Of a stretch of DNA of 64,000 nt, positions 52,102-61,769 are shown piece after piece. The position numbers and the translations under genes are program-made. Position 1 is the first letter of the stretch; every line of letters starts with the position of its first letter. The DNA comes from DLAJ01 sp964655525. Its GTDB lineage: Bacteria > Bacillota > Clostridia > Lachnospirales > Lachnospiraceae. The stretch spans positions 33,464 through 97,463 of the forward strand of contig CAZZNE010000015.1 of the NCBI GenBank assembly GCA_964655525.1, written 5' to 3'. The notes beneath the pieces were generated by a model, which did no database searches, had not been told where the DNA came from, and saw only the letters and a list, made by a program, of their open reading frames with translations.

Positions 52102-53844
52102 CTAATTACTCATTTCAATTACTGTATTGTTCAAATCAAGTACGCGCATATACTGGATTTTGTCTGTAATATCTTTCACCACTTCAATGCCGTGAACTTC
52201 GAACTCATCGGAATCCACCGTATAATCTGTAGGATCGAAGGGGATTCCGTTATCACGTATGCGGAAAATAATCGTTTCCTTTGTAATGCACAGATTTACG
52301 TCAATGGTATTCGCTCTCTTACCGCCGTACCGGACGATATTAACCAGCATTTCCTCCGCAGCTACCGCCAGCAGATTTGCCTTACTGCTGTCTGCCTTTT
52401 TCTCGTTGCAAAACACAATAATCATATGAGGAATTTTTTCGACTTCCTCCATGGTTCCATCTACGGAAATGTCAAGTATATTCTCATCCCCGCCCTCAGG
52501 TAAAAGCAAGATCCCCTGTCCCCGATATTGAATCTTGCAGTACAAAAACACAATTGCCGCAGTGACTACTTCGCTTACGATGAAAGAAATCATAAGCGCC
52601 CTCAGACTGTCCTGCCCTGCTGCCTTAGCGCCAAAAATAAATATCACGGAAATGGGAAGAACGGCAATGCAGTTCTGAAGGGAAGTTGTGATACCGGAAA
52701 GTTTGGTTTTTTCCGTGCTTTGATAATAGGTAGTCATAAATTTATTCCATACATAGAACGGCAGGGAGAGCACAAAAATACGCAGTGCTCCCACAGATAT
52801 TTCCACCAGCTCCCCACCGGAAATGCCAAACAGCGCCACAACATATTTTGTTGCACATAGAAGGATAACAAGCGCCGTTGCCGTCACCACATAACTGTAG
52901 AGCAGTACATTTTTTACAAGACTTCTTATCCCAAAATAGTCCTTTTCCCCATAAATCACGCCGCCAATCGAAGCAATCGTTTCGGTAATCCCCCCTACAA
53001 ACAATTCTAACAGAAGTACCACATTGGTACATACCGTATATGCCACCATCCCGTCATTCCCGATTGCCCTGATAATCACCGTATTAAGTCCCAAATCCTT
53101 AACAGTAATAAAAATCATATACAAAAGCGTCGGAAGTCCTGTAGCCAAAGCCAGTATAAGCTCCGTTTTTGTATTTTTAAAAGGATTGCCAAGCCGTAGC
53201 ATCCGCTTGGGCGACCTGAGATAACCGATTAACACGAGCATCGCCAGTCCATACCCCATAACCGTTGACAGTGCCGCCCCCGCAGTGCCAAGGGGTGTGT
53301 ATTTTAAAAACAAATAATCCAATATCAGATTCGTTACATTGGACACGATCACATAGGCGGAGGCCAGCGACGGATTGTTGTCAACCGCAACATAGCTGAT
53401 AAACTGAAGCGCGAGGCTGATCACAGGGGCTCCGAGCAAGGTGACAAAGACGAATCTGGACACATCCTCCGTCAGGGAACCTCCACCGGTCAGCATGCGC
53501 GCAAGGGCAGGCGATGTGACCGACAACAAAGAAAACAAAATTCCGCAGAGCAAACTGACGGCAAGAGTCACGGAAAAGACCCTGTCCGCCTTTTCCCTCT
53601 CCCGTTTCCCGAGAAGAATGCCCACTGCCACGCTGCCTCCCACACCGAGAACATACCCCGGAATCTCCATAATATTGTCGATGGTCATTCCTATTTTAAC
53701 GGCTGACATGGCATCCGATCCCAGAATGTTTCCCACAAGCATCGTATCCACAATATTTCCCAGTTGAAGAGCCGCTGTCAGCATAATGCTCGGCAAAAGG
53801 TACTGCCACAACTTTGTCTTAATCAGCTTCTCGTTTCTTTTCAT
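52102..53844 (-). CDS. MATE-family exporter fused to an RsbW-like ATPase domain
   Basis: Residues 1 to about 440 form a 12-helix MATE transporter (LPSIMLTAALQLGNIVDTMLVG at the start; VDNNPSLASAYVIVSNVTNLILDYLFLK in the middle). Residues about 460-580 form a GHKL/HATPase domain of the RsbW/SpoIIAB class: N-box AVAAEEMLVNIVRYGG, G1 FRIRDNGIPFDP and G2-like VHGIEVVKD. Such domains normally bind or phosphorylate STAS proteins or bind sigma factors. The fusion links export directly to the partner-switching proteins encoded upstream. 580 residues, GAGGGATC before the ATG. Begins 12 bases after the NRPS stop, so it is the likely exporter of the product. Confidence 0.88.
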   Translation of the reverse strand: MKRNEKLIKTKLWQYLLPSIMLTAALQLGNIVDTMLVGNILGSDAMSAVKIGMTIDNIMEIPGYVLGVGGSVAVGILLGKREREKADRVFSVTLAVSLLCGILFSLLSVTSPALARMLTGGGSLTEDVSRFVFVTLLGAPVISLALQFISYVAVDNNPSLASAYVIVSNVTNLILDYLFLKYTPLGTAGAALSTVMGYGLAMLVLIGYLRSPKRMLRLGNPFKNTKTELILALATGLPTLLYMIFITVKDLGLNTVIIRAIGNDGMVAYTVCTNVVLLLELFVGGITETIASIGGVIYGEKDYFGIRSLVKNVLLYSYVVTATALVILLCATKYVVALFGISGGELVEISVGALRIFVLSLPFYVWNKFMTTYYQSTEKTKLSGITTSLQNCIAVLPISVIFIFGAKAAGQDSLRALMISFIVSEVVTAAIVFLYCKIQYRGQGILLLPEGGDENILDISVDGTMEEVEKIPHMIIVFCNEKKADSSKANLLAVAAEEMLVNIVRYGGKRANTIDVNLCITKETIIFRIRDNGIPFDPTDYTVDSDEFEVHGIEVVKDITDKIQYMRVLDLNNTVIEMSN

Positions 53845-53856
53845 AGTGTGATCCCT

Positions 53857-56800
53857 CTATCCAAAAAAACCAAGTGTGTCAAGCGCACGGATTGCGTTTT
53901 CCAGGTAAGCGTCATCCGTAATCGGCCATTTATATCCCAGACGGTAAAGTCCCTCCACGGTAAACCGATTGTCCGCCATGATCTCATAGCGCTTGTTTTC
54001 GTCATCCGAAGCATAGGCAATCAAGCCAAGAACCGCGTCGCTCTTCTGCTCCTGCCCCGCCGCTGCCTTAAGGGTTGCCGCAAAGACCTCATCCGCTACA
54101 ATCTCAATGGTAAATCCGTACTGGTTCATTGCGTAAATCACGTCAGACATATAGATCTTGTGGCTGTTAAAGGCATGGAACACCGTAAATTCACCTTCTG
54201 ACGCGGCCAGGGTAACAATCGCCGCCGCCGTGGAATCAATGGGCGAAAACTCCGCCGGCTCATGCATTGCTCCCATGGGGAACTGCCCCAGGATGCGGTA
54301 AGCATTTAAAGTACGCATAAAGCCGTTTGTCACAAAATTGATCTGAAATTCTCCGTCGGATTTCCTGCTCATCAGGTTACCCACCCGGATAATTTTCCCG
54401 TCAAGTCCATCCTTCGCACAGGCTTCCAGAAGGAACCTCTCTGCCAAAAACTTTGTCCTGATGTAATCATTTTCAACGATCTGTCCGAAATACAGCTCAT
54501 TTTCCCCCATATATTTTGTAATGGGAACCGTATGGTCATTTCCCTCCCCCGCTACCGAAGCGGTGGAAATCTGGATCAGCCGCTTTCCTGACTTTTTACA
54601 CAATTCAATTATGTTTTTCACACCCTCCACATTGACTCTGTCAAGGATGTCGTCGTTTACGAAATGCTTGACGCAGGCAGCGCAGTTGATCACTGTTGTA
54701 AAGTCATAACCACCCAGTCCCAGCAGCATATCCCGATCCGTAATATCCCCGTCAATACACTCTATGCGCTCTTCAAATTGCTCCTCATAAGCATTGCCAA
54801 AATAGTACATGAGCATATTCATCAGACGTTTCTCACAGGAAGCATATTTGCCCTTACGCACCATGCAGTATACCTTTCCGGTACAGCTTGTCAAAAACTC
54901 CCGCAGTACATGGATTCCCAGAAATCCCGTTGCTCCCGTAAGAAGGATGTTCCCCAAAGTGCCCTTCCTGATATTATCAACCTGCTCCAGAGAATTTTTC
55001 GCAAGAAGCTCCTCGATCGCAGAATAATCGTAATCATGAATATGGCTTGGATCTGTTGCCTCCTGTCCGCTTTCCGTGATAAATGCTGCCAGCATAGCCG
55101 GAGTCGGATTCGCAAAAACATCCTTGTATACCATGGTATAGCCCTTGGTGATTGCATACATAGCTATCTTGGTGGCGCTTAGCGAGGTGCCCCCGATCTC
55201 AAAGAAATTGTCAGTTGCCCCTACTTTTTCCAGCTTCAGAATCTCGGCAAATTTATCACAAAATTCTTTCTCCAGTTCTGTTGACGGGGCAATATATTCA
55301 CGCTCTTCGACGGTAAACTGGATGGCCGGAAGCTGTTTCTTGTCGATTTTACCGTTGACGGTAAGGGGCATTTCCTCTAACTGCAAGAGTGCATTAGGCA
55401 CCATATACTCCGTAAGTTTTGATTTTAAATGCTGTGTAATTGCACCAATATCAACCTTTCCTTCCGCAGTGAAGTAACCTGCCAGATAATCCTCATTTCC
55501 GTTGTTGCATACAATGACCTTGCTCATCTTCACGCCTTCAAAGCTGTTGATCACGCTCTCGATCTCGTCCAACTCCACACGAAGTCCCCGAAGTTTCACC
55601 TGATTATCGAGCCGTCCGAAAAATTCGATCTCTCCTTTATCGTTCCACCTTGCCAGATCTCCGCTGTGATAAGCCTTCATGCCCTTGAACCGGAAGAATG
55701 CCTCCTTTGTCTTCTCCGGAAGGTTTCGGTAGCCTCTGCCCACTCCTTCTCCGCATATAATCAATTCACCGCTGACGCCTACAGGCAGAACCTTGTTTTT
55801 CCGGTTTACAATATAAGTCTTTACGTTGGAAGCCGGCTTTCCGATTGTAATATGGGCGCCGTCTGTCAGGTTCACGGAAGTACAGCTTACGGTACACTCT
55901 GTGGGACCATAGCCGTTGATAATAACAGCCGTCGGGTTTATCTCCATAATTTTGTCGTAAAGAGCCGCAGGAAACGCCTCCGCTCCCAAGTCAAATATCC
56001 TGACTCCCGCAAAAGCATCCCGTATCTCCGGAATTTCGATAATATTCGTAATATAGGAAGGCGTTGCGGCAATTACTTCCACCTGATACTTTTTCAAAAG
56101 CTTTGCCAGTGCAAGGGGATTATAAATCTCCTCCTCGTTTGCCATACACACGGTTCTTCCGTTGCAAATAGGCACAAAATGTTCCAGAATGGATACGTCA
56201 AAGGAAATGGAAGCAAGAGCCAGCGCCCGTTCAATATTCCGAATGTAGCTTGCCGTCTCGTTATTGATGTCATTTGCATTCACATAATTGCACAGGTTCC
56301 GGTGCTCAATCATCACGCCCTTGGGCTTTCCTGTGGAGCCGGAAGTATAAATACAGTAAGCAAGGGCTTCCGGCGAAATCAAAAGATTCGGATTTTCCTC
56401 TTTTTCACAAGTAAGAAGTTCCTCCACCGTCACTACCTTATAAGGCTTGTCCTCCCATAACGCTTCCCGTTCCTTTTTTATCTTTTCCGTGGTAATCACA
56501 TAAGGGCAGTCCGCGTCCATAAGGCAGTAATCAATTCTTTCATCAGGATATTCCGGCACTAAAGGAAGGAAGGCTCCTCCGGCTTTTAGTATGCCATGCT
56601 CGGCGATGTATACATACTTGCTCCGATCGAGAAGCATGCCCACGATCGTATCTGCCTTTAACCCTGTATCCTCTCCGGAAACCAAGGCCAAAAGCCCATG
56701 CGCCAAACGGTTTGCCAATCTGTTTAGCTCCGCAAAGGTTAATATTTCATCATTGGCAATAATAGCCCTTTTGGCCGGATTCTGCTCTGCCACATGCTCA

Positions 56801-59800
56801 AAAAGCTTGTTTACGCTTACCATCTCCACCGGATAATCCGTGCGGTTGAAGTTTTCAATCAGCTGCTCCTGCTCCTGTGAGGTAATACTTACATCCCCCA
56901 ATGTCTTCGCGGTCAGAAAGCTGTTGGCAGCCTCCACCAAAATATCGAACATTCTCTCTATGAAAGTCTCACTATAGAGATCTTTCCGATATTCAAATTC
57001 ATAACGGTAAGTCTCTTTTTCCACAAATACATCAATGGAAATCTTTGATTTCGCCTTGTCGGATACACCTTCACGGAATACCGTCTTCTGGCCTCCCAGA
57101 TCAAATTCTACAAAATCATCTCCCTGGTAAACAAACATCACATCCGACTGAATATGGTATGCCCTGCTGATCTGCGCAAAGGAATATATGTCATGGTTCA
57201 TAGAGGAAAGAAGCTGCTCCTGTACCGCGCTAAGGTAAGCAGGAATCTCTGTTTTCTCATCCAACGCGCAGAGCACTGGCAGAGTCTTTACCAGCATTCC
57301 CATCATTGTACCTGTCCGCCCGTCATTTCTTCCGTTATAGACAGTTGTAAAGCAGGATTCTTCCGCATATGCGTATTTCCCAAGCACGTATCCCATGACA
57401 GAAAGGAAGAATACATTGGGGGTAATTCTGTTTTTCCGACAAAATTCCTGAACGCGGTCATAGGAAAGTTTTTCGCTGAACTGACGGTAGAATCCGCATT
57501 CCTCCTGCTTGTCAAACACATCCCGATCCGGCACCGTACACTCGGACACACCGGAAAAGACGGAATCGTAGTATGCCTTCGCTCTCGTGTACGCTTCCCC
57601 CTGCAAGGCCTTCTCCTCGCTCACCGCGAGATCAAACTGGGTATAGCACTCCCCCACAGGCTCCTGCCCGTTTAATACCCGGTCAAGTTCTTCCGCAAAA
57701 ACGGCAACAGACGTACCGTCGCTGATAATATGATGGAAATCCGTCACAAGGTAAACATGACTGTCTGTCCGATAGACTGCCAGTCGGTAAAGAGGACCGT
57801 TTTCCATATCAAAGGGCTTTGCATAATTTTTGAAAAAGGTATCAAACTCCTCTTCTGTGCCGGTCAGACATTCCACCGAAACCTCCCGGTCATCCTGAGG
57901 ATACATAAAGGTATCGCCGCTTTCCTCGGTACAGATTCTGCATTTCACGGAAGGATGAGCATGGACCACCTTTTTTACGGACTCACACAGCTTTTCTACA
58001 TCAGTCCCTGCCTCCAATGCAAAATATCCCGGAAGATTGTAAAAGACGGCTTCGGGGTTCATCATGCATTCCACATAAATTCCAAGCTGTGTCTGGGTAA
58101 GCGGATACTTGTCGCGCTTTTCTGTCTCCGTGTTTCTTTCTGCCCCGGAGAGGAAGGCTTCCAGCTTCTGTGCGGTATTGTTCTGCTGCAGATCCTTAAC
58201 GCTGACTGCCGCGTCAAATTCCTGTGAGAGGAGAACCACAAACTTGATTGCCGCAATGGAAGTAAGTCCTGCACTGTAAAAATCTGTAGTGATTCCGAAA
58301 TCTTTATGTCCGACCACCTGAGAGAAACAGTCGCAGATCTTCTCCTGCACTTCGTTTTCCGGTTTCGCCATATCAACGCTCTTTCTCTGAGGAGCCGGCA
58401 AAGCGCGTTTGTTTACCTTCTGATTCTGATTCAGAGGTATCTCGTCAATCTGCATGGTAACAGCCGGAACCATATAAGGCGGCTTTGTATTCAGAATAAA
58501 TGCATTTAACGCATCTATGTCTACTTCTTCGTCAGAGACGATGTACGCGGCTATGTATTTTCCTCCGCCTGCCTCGTCAAAAGCGGCAACCGTAGCGTCT
58601 TTGATGCCTGGATACTCCCGGATCACCTGTTCCACTTCGGACAGCTCAATCCGAAATCCGCGAATCTTCACCTGCGAATCCCGTCTGCCGATGAATTCGA
58701 TACACCCGTCCGGAAGAAAACGCACGATATCTCCCGTCCGGTAAATCCTGCCGTATTTCTCGTCGTTGGTAAAGTTATTTTTAATAAATACCTTTTCGGT
58801 CTGCTCCGGGCGGTTTAAATATCCTCTGGAAACCTGCGGTCCCGCTGCCCACAATTCTCCCGGCACACCTACCGGCAGACGGTTTCCATGACGGTCAGCC
58901 ACATACAGTTTTGTAATAGAAAGGTTTTTTCCGATCGGTACATTCCGATACAGTCTGTCCACGGGGAAAACCGTGATGAAAACGGTACACTCCGTAGGCC
59001 CATACGCGTTATAAAAATTGTATACGGGCGGCTCAATGGGTACAAGAGTCTCCCCGCCTGTGGTAAGATACTTAGGATATTCACTGTCGGAAAATATATC
59101 CGCATATTGTCTTCCAACCTGGGTTGTCATAAACCCATGCGTAATCTGATTGTCAACAAAATACCGGTTGAGGGCAAGAAGATCTAACCGAATGTCCTCT
59201 TCAATAATATGAAGCTCCGCCCCACTGGTCAGGGTAGGATAAAGATCCATCATATTTGCGTCAAAACCAAAGGATGCATATGCTGCCACACGGCTCTCTT
59301 CTGTCATATGATAATAATCCCGAAACCAACTGATAAATGACACAAGGTTCCTGTGCTCTAACATCACGCCCTTGGGTACTCCCGTAGAACCGGAGGTATA
59401 AAGAAGAATAAACAAATCCTCCTTTGCCGGACCATGAAGCTTTGTCCCGCATGCCGGCAACTCTGCCATCTCATCCAGTGTCAGTATGTTACCCTTGTAA
59501 TCCGGCACGAGGGAAAGAAGTTCCTTATCGGCTATCAAAAGTTTTGCGTCCGCATCCTCCATCATAAATTTCAACCGATCCGGCGGATAACTGGGATCCA
59601 AAGGCTGATAGGCGGCTCCGGCTTTTGATACGCCGACCGCCGCAACAGGAAAATGCTCGCATCTGGGCATTAATATGGATACCACGCCCTCTTTTCCTAT
59701 GCCGAGAGACTGGACATACTGGCCAACCCTGTCCGTCAGATCCCCGAACTGCTCATAAGTAATCCTTTTATCCTTATAAACAATCGCTGTGTGCTCCCCA

Positions 59801-60558
59801 TATCTGGCGATTGCACTGTTGATCTGATCCACAACCGACACAGTGTTATCGTAAGAAAATGTATTCCGGTTGAAAGCCTCCAACTCTTCTAAAAGCTCGT
59901 CCGAAAGGATTCCTATCTTTGCGATTTCTTCCGTTCCCGATGAAATCTCCTTTAACAGCGCATCAAAAGACTGGAATATCCGGTCCATGGTCTTTTGACT
60001 GTATAGCATTTTGTTATATTTTACCTTTGCAGTCAGCTGCCCTCCTTCCAGAGAGAGAAATACGCAGAGCTTTACCTCTACATCCTGATATTCCGAAAGA
60101 GAAAAGGAATCGTAAAAGGAAGGCTCATCTGTAATAAGGGGCAGCGAACGCAGTTCAAATTCAGCGCATAATTCCTCAAACCCCACTTCCATATGATCCC
60201 GGCCCGCTTTCATCTGTGCCCGAAGGGAGTCCATATAAACTCCGAAGCTGCTGTCCTTCTCACTGCTTAAGAAAACGGGAATCAAACGTCCGTCAACCGT
60301 TACTCCTCCAAGAGATGCCGTGTTATTCGTATATTTCTCCCATAAAATAAAGCATACTGCCTTTGCCAGCGTGATCAAGTCTGTATCTTTGTTACTACAG
60401 AATTTTTCAACTTTCTGGAACACAGCATCCGATACCGCATGGCTGTATTCTCCCTCCTCAAATCCTTCTGCTTCAAAATCCGCGAGAGGCGAAGAATCCA
60501 CCTCGGAATCAAGGATTATGCCCTTAAAATACGTAAAATCATCGTTTCGCTTATTCAT
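53857..60558 (-). CDS. Dimodular NRPS with terminal reductase (partial C-A-T-C-A-T-R)
   Basis: Builds a dipeptide and releases it reductively. Residues 1-215: remnant of a condensation domain without HHxxxDG. A1 about 240-720 (YTSGSTGVPKG, NAYGPTE, Lys714). T1 with Ser767 in AGLTSI. Full C domain 815-1235 with HHIISDG at 942-948. A2 about 1250-1740 (YTSGSTGKPKG, NGYGPTE, Lys1737). T2 with Ser1792 in GGTSL. Reductase about 1865-2233 with NAD(P) motif GATGFLG and Tyr2032/Lys2036. My reading of the specificity pockets is D-A-M-F-L-T-A-V-F for A1 (hydrophobic, Leu-like) and D-V-L-A-F-L-G-V-S for A2 (unassigned). NAD(P)H release would give an aldehyde. Overlaps the upstream STAS gene by 4 bases. 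Confidence 0.95.
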   Translation of the reverse strand: MNKRNDDFTYFKGIILDSEVDSSPLADFEAEGFEEGEYSHAVSDAVFQKVEKFCSNKDTDLITLAKAVCFILWEKYTNNTASLGGVTVDGRLIPVFLSSEKDSSFGVYMDSLRAQMKAGRDHMEVGFEELCAEFELRSLPLITDEPSFYDSFSLSEYQDVEVKLCVFLSLEGGQLTAKVKYNKMLYSQKTMDRIFQSFDALLKEISSGTEEIAKIGILSDELLEELEAFNRNTFSYDNTVSVVDQINSAIARYGEHTAIVYKDKRITYEQFGDLTDRVGQYVQSLGIGKEGVVSILMPRCEHFPVAAVGVSKAGAAYQPLDPSYPPDRLKFMMEDADAKLLIADKELLSLVPDYKGNILTLDEMAELPACGTKLHGPAKEDLFILLYTSGSTGVPKGVMLEHRNLVSFISWFRDYYHMTEESRVAAYASFGFDANMMDLYPTLTSGAELHIIEEDIRLDLLALNRYFVDNQITHGFMTTQVGRQYADIFSDSEYPKYLTTGGETLVPIEPPVYNFYNAYGPTECTVFITVFPVDRLYRNVPIGKNLSITKLYVADRHGNRLPVGVPGELWAAGPQVSRGYLNRPEQTEKVFIKNNFTNDEKYGRIYRTGDIVRFLPDGCIEFIGRRDSQVKIRGFRIELSEVEQVIREYPGIKDATVAAFDEAGGGKYIAAYIVSDEEVDIDALNAFILNTKPPYMVPAVTMQIDEIPLNQNQKVNKRALPAPQRKSVDMAKPENEVQEKICDCFSQVVGHKDFGITTDFYSAGLTSIAAIKFVVLLSQEFDAAVSVKDLQQNNTAQKLEAFLSGAERNTETEKRDKYPLTQTQLGIYVECMMNPEAVFYNLPGYFALEAGTDVEKLCESVKKVVHAHPSVKCRICTEESGDTFMYPQDDREVSVECLTGTEEEFDTFFKNYAKPFDMENGPLYRLAVYRTDSHVYLVTDFHHIISDGTSVAVFAEELDRVLNGQEPVGECYTQFDLAVSEEKALQGEAYTRAKAYYDSVFSGVSECTVPDRDVFDKQEECGFYRQFSEKLSYDRVQEFCRKNRITPNVFFLSVMGYVLGKYAYAEESCFTTVYNGRNDGRTGTMMGMLVKTLPVLCALDEKTEIPAYLSAVQEQLLSSMNHDIYSFAQISRAYHIQSDVMFVYQGDDFVEFDLGGQKTVFREGVSDKAKSKISIDVFVEKETYRYEFEYRKDLYSETFIERMFDILVEAANSFLTAKTLGDVSITSQEQEQLIENFNRTDYPVEMVSVNKLFEHVAEQNPAKRAIIANDEILTFAELNRLANRLAHGLLALVSGEDTGLKADTIVGMLLDRSKYVYIAEHGILKAGGAFLPLVPEYPDERIDYCLMDADCPYVITTEKIKKEREALWEDKPYKVVTVEELLTCEKEENPNLLISPEALAYCIYTSGSTGKPKGVMIEHRNLCNYVNANDINNETASYIRNIERALALASISFDVSILEHFVPICNGRTVCMANEEEIYNPLALAKLLKKYQVEVIAATPSYITNIIEIPEIRDAFAGVRIFDLGAEAFPAALYDKIMEINPTAVIINGYGPTECTVSCTSVNLTDGAHITIGKPASNVKTYIVNRKNKVLPVGVSGELIICGEGVGRGYRNLPEKTKEAFFRFKGMKAYHSGDLARWNDKGEIEFFGRLDNQVKLRGLRVELDEIESVINSFEGVKMSKVIVCNNGNEDYLAGYFTAEGKVDIGAITQHLKSKLTEYMVPNALLQLEEMPLTVNGKIDKKQLPAIQFTVEEREYIAPSTELEKEFCDKFAEILKLEKVGATDNFFEIGGTSLSATKIAMYAITKGYTMVYKDVFANPTPAMLAAFITESGQEATDPSHIHDYDYSAIEELLAKNSLEQVDNIRKGTLGNILLTGATGFLGIHVLREFLTSCTGKVYCMVRKGKYASCEKRLMNMLMYYFGNAYEEQFEERIECIDGDITDRDMLLGLGGYDFTTVINCAACVKHFVNDDILDRVNVEGVKNIIELCKKSGKRLIQISTASVAGEGNDHTVPITKYMGENELYFGQIVENDYIRTKFLAERFLLEACAKDGLDGKIIRVGNLMSRKSDGEFQINFVTNGFMRTLNAYRILGQFPMGAMHEPAEFSPIDSTAAAIVTLAASEGEFTVFHAFNSHKIYMSDVIYAMNQYGFTIEIVADEVFAATLKAAAGQEQKSDAVLGLIAYASDDENKRYEIMADNRFTVEGLYRLGYKWPITDDAYLENAIRALDTLGFFG

Positions 60559-60881
60559 AAATTGCCCCCTCTTATGCTTTGCTTTGCCCGTATATCCAGT
60601 TTTTGATCAAATCCTGTCAGTTTAAAGACATCCATTACCTCACTGCTTACATTTATTACGGAAAAGGCTGCGTTCTCGCTTTTCATTTTCTTATAAGCAG
60701 ATACAACTTCCCGAAGACCCGATGAAGAAATATAATCCAGTTTTTCAAAATCCAGTATCAGTTCGTTGATATTGGAAAGACTCTTAATTTCCTTTCCAAG
60801 TTCCGGCGATGACTGTGTATCAAGCCATCCTTCCACAAAAAGAATCGCAATGTTGTTCTCCACCGTCTTTGTAATTGTCAT
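60555..60881 (-). CDS. STAS anti-anti-sigma-like protein (copy 1)
   Basis: 108 residues with the SpoIIAA/RsbV pattern: VEGWLDTQSSPELGKEI, LILDFEKLDYISSSGLR carrying the phosphorylatable Ser cluster (52-54), and VMDVFKLTGFDQKLDI. Basic C-terminal tail. GGAGG 7 bases before the ATG. The stop overlaps the NRPS start (ATGA), so the two are translated together, unusual for a regulator and a biosynthetic enzyme. Paralogue of the STAS gene at 61396-61695; the RsbW-like gene lies between them. Confidence 0.92.
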   Translation of the reverse strand: MTITKTVENNIAILFVEGWLDTQSSPELGKEIKSLSNINELILDFEKLDYISSSGLREVVSAYKKMKSENAAFSVINVSSEVMDVFKLTGFDQKLDIRAKQSIRGGNL

Positions 60882-60909
60882 ACACGCGCCTCCATGTCCA
60901 AAAGCTTTC

Positions 60910-61332
60910 TTATTTATCGTGAATATTCTTTTTGATCTTTAAAATATTCTGTCCGTCTTTATACTCATACGACACATCATCCATCGTCTTCTTCACCAAA
61001 TAAATCCCCAAGCCTCCGTTACCGCGCTCCTCAATGGGAAGCGTGACGTCAGGGTCTTCTTTAGCCAGCGGATCATACGGAACACCCTTGTCAATGAAGG
61101 TGATCACTACCGCAAGCGGATCTTCCGTCACTTCAACGCGCACGGTCGCGCTGCCGATTTCGGGATTGTATGCGTAATATGCGATATTGCTGAAAAGCTC
61201 GTCAATCGTCATGTCAACCTGCATCTGCGTCTTCATCGGACATGCAATCTGTTCTAACTGTTCATCAACAAATGCCGTTACCTTGGGTATACTCTCAATC
61301 GTCGCATCAACTATCATTTCCTTCACTTTCAT
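60910..61332 (-). CDS. RsbW/SpoIIAB-like ATP-binding regulator
   Basis: 140 residues of the GHKL anti-sigma/serine-kinase family. N-box MTIDELFSNIAYYAY, G1 ITFIDKGVPYDP, and G2 GNGGLGIYLVKKTMDDVSYEY are intact, so ATP binding and phosphorylation of STAS proteins are likely. GGGGGAT precedes the ATG. Lies between the two STAS genes, the usual neighbourhood of a partner switch. No sigma gene is adjacent, so the final target may be another protein or a distant sigma factor. Confidence 0.92.
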   Translation of the reverse strand: MKVKEMIVDATIESIPKVTAFVDEQLEQIACPMKTQMQVDMTIDELFSNIAYYAYNPEIGSATVRVEVTEDPLAVVITFIDKGVPYDPLAKEDPDVTLPIEERGNGGLGIYLVKKTMDDVSYEYKDGQNILKIKKNIHDK

Positions 61333-61395
61333 ATCCCCCTTGATACATCTTTATGAGGTCTGCGGACAAGAATTGTCTCTTCGTAACAATTACGT

Positions 61396-61695
61396 TTATT
61401 CAACGGTCAGAATATCGATAAATCCTGTCACCTGAAATACATCCATGATCATGTCATTTGCGTTCTTTACAACCATATTGCCCTGCTTGTTCATCTTTTT
61501 CTGTGCTGCCAGAAGAACACGCAGTCCGGCAGATGAAATATATTCAAGGTCTTTTAAGTCCAGGATCAGGGACTGCACATCTGCTGTCAGATCTGCGCTG
61601 ATCGCCTTTTCCAGCTCCGGCGCTGTATTGGTATCCAGCCTTCCTTCCAACGCCAATGTAAGTACTTCATTTTCTGTGTTTTTTGTGATCGTCAT
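61396..61695 (-). CDS. STAS anti-anti-sigma-like protein (copy 2)
   Basis: 99 residues: ALEGRLDTNTAPELEKAI, LILDLKDLEYISSAGLRVL with the target Ser pair, and IMDVFQVTGFIDILTVE. About half identical by eye to the STAS protein at 60555-60881. GGAGGAG sets the start at ATG 61695; the frame opens 46 codons earlier but overlaps the PPTase gene and has no ribosome site. Short and compact, closest to RsbV/SpoIIAA. Presumed substrate of the RsbW-like kinase just downstream and of the SpoIIE-type phosphatase at 45092. Confidence 0.92.
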   Translation of the reverse strand: MTITKNTENEVLTLALEGRLDTNTAPELEKAISADLTADVQSLILDLKDLEYISSAGLRVLLAAQKKMNKQGNMVVKNANDMIMDVFQVTGFIDILTVE

Positions 61696-61769
61696 TTTTT
61701 TCTCCTCCATTTCAAAGCATTTTGTAATGTTTTTTATTCTAAGGAAATACTGATCTGATCCGTGTCTCC

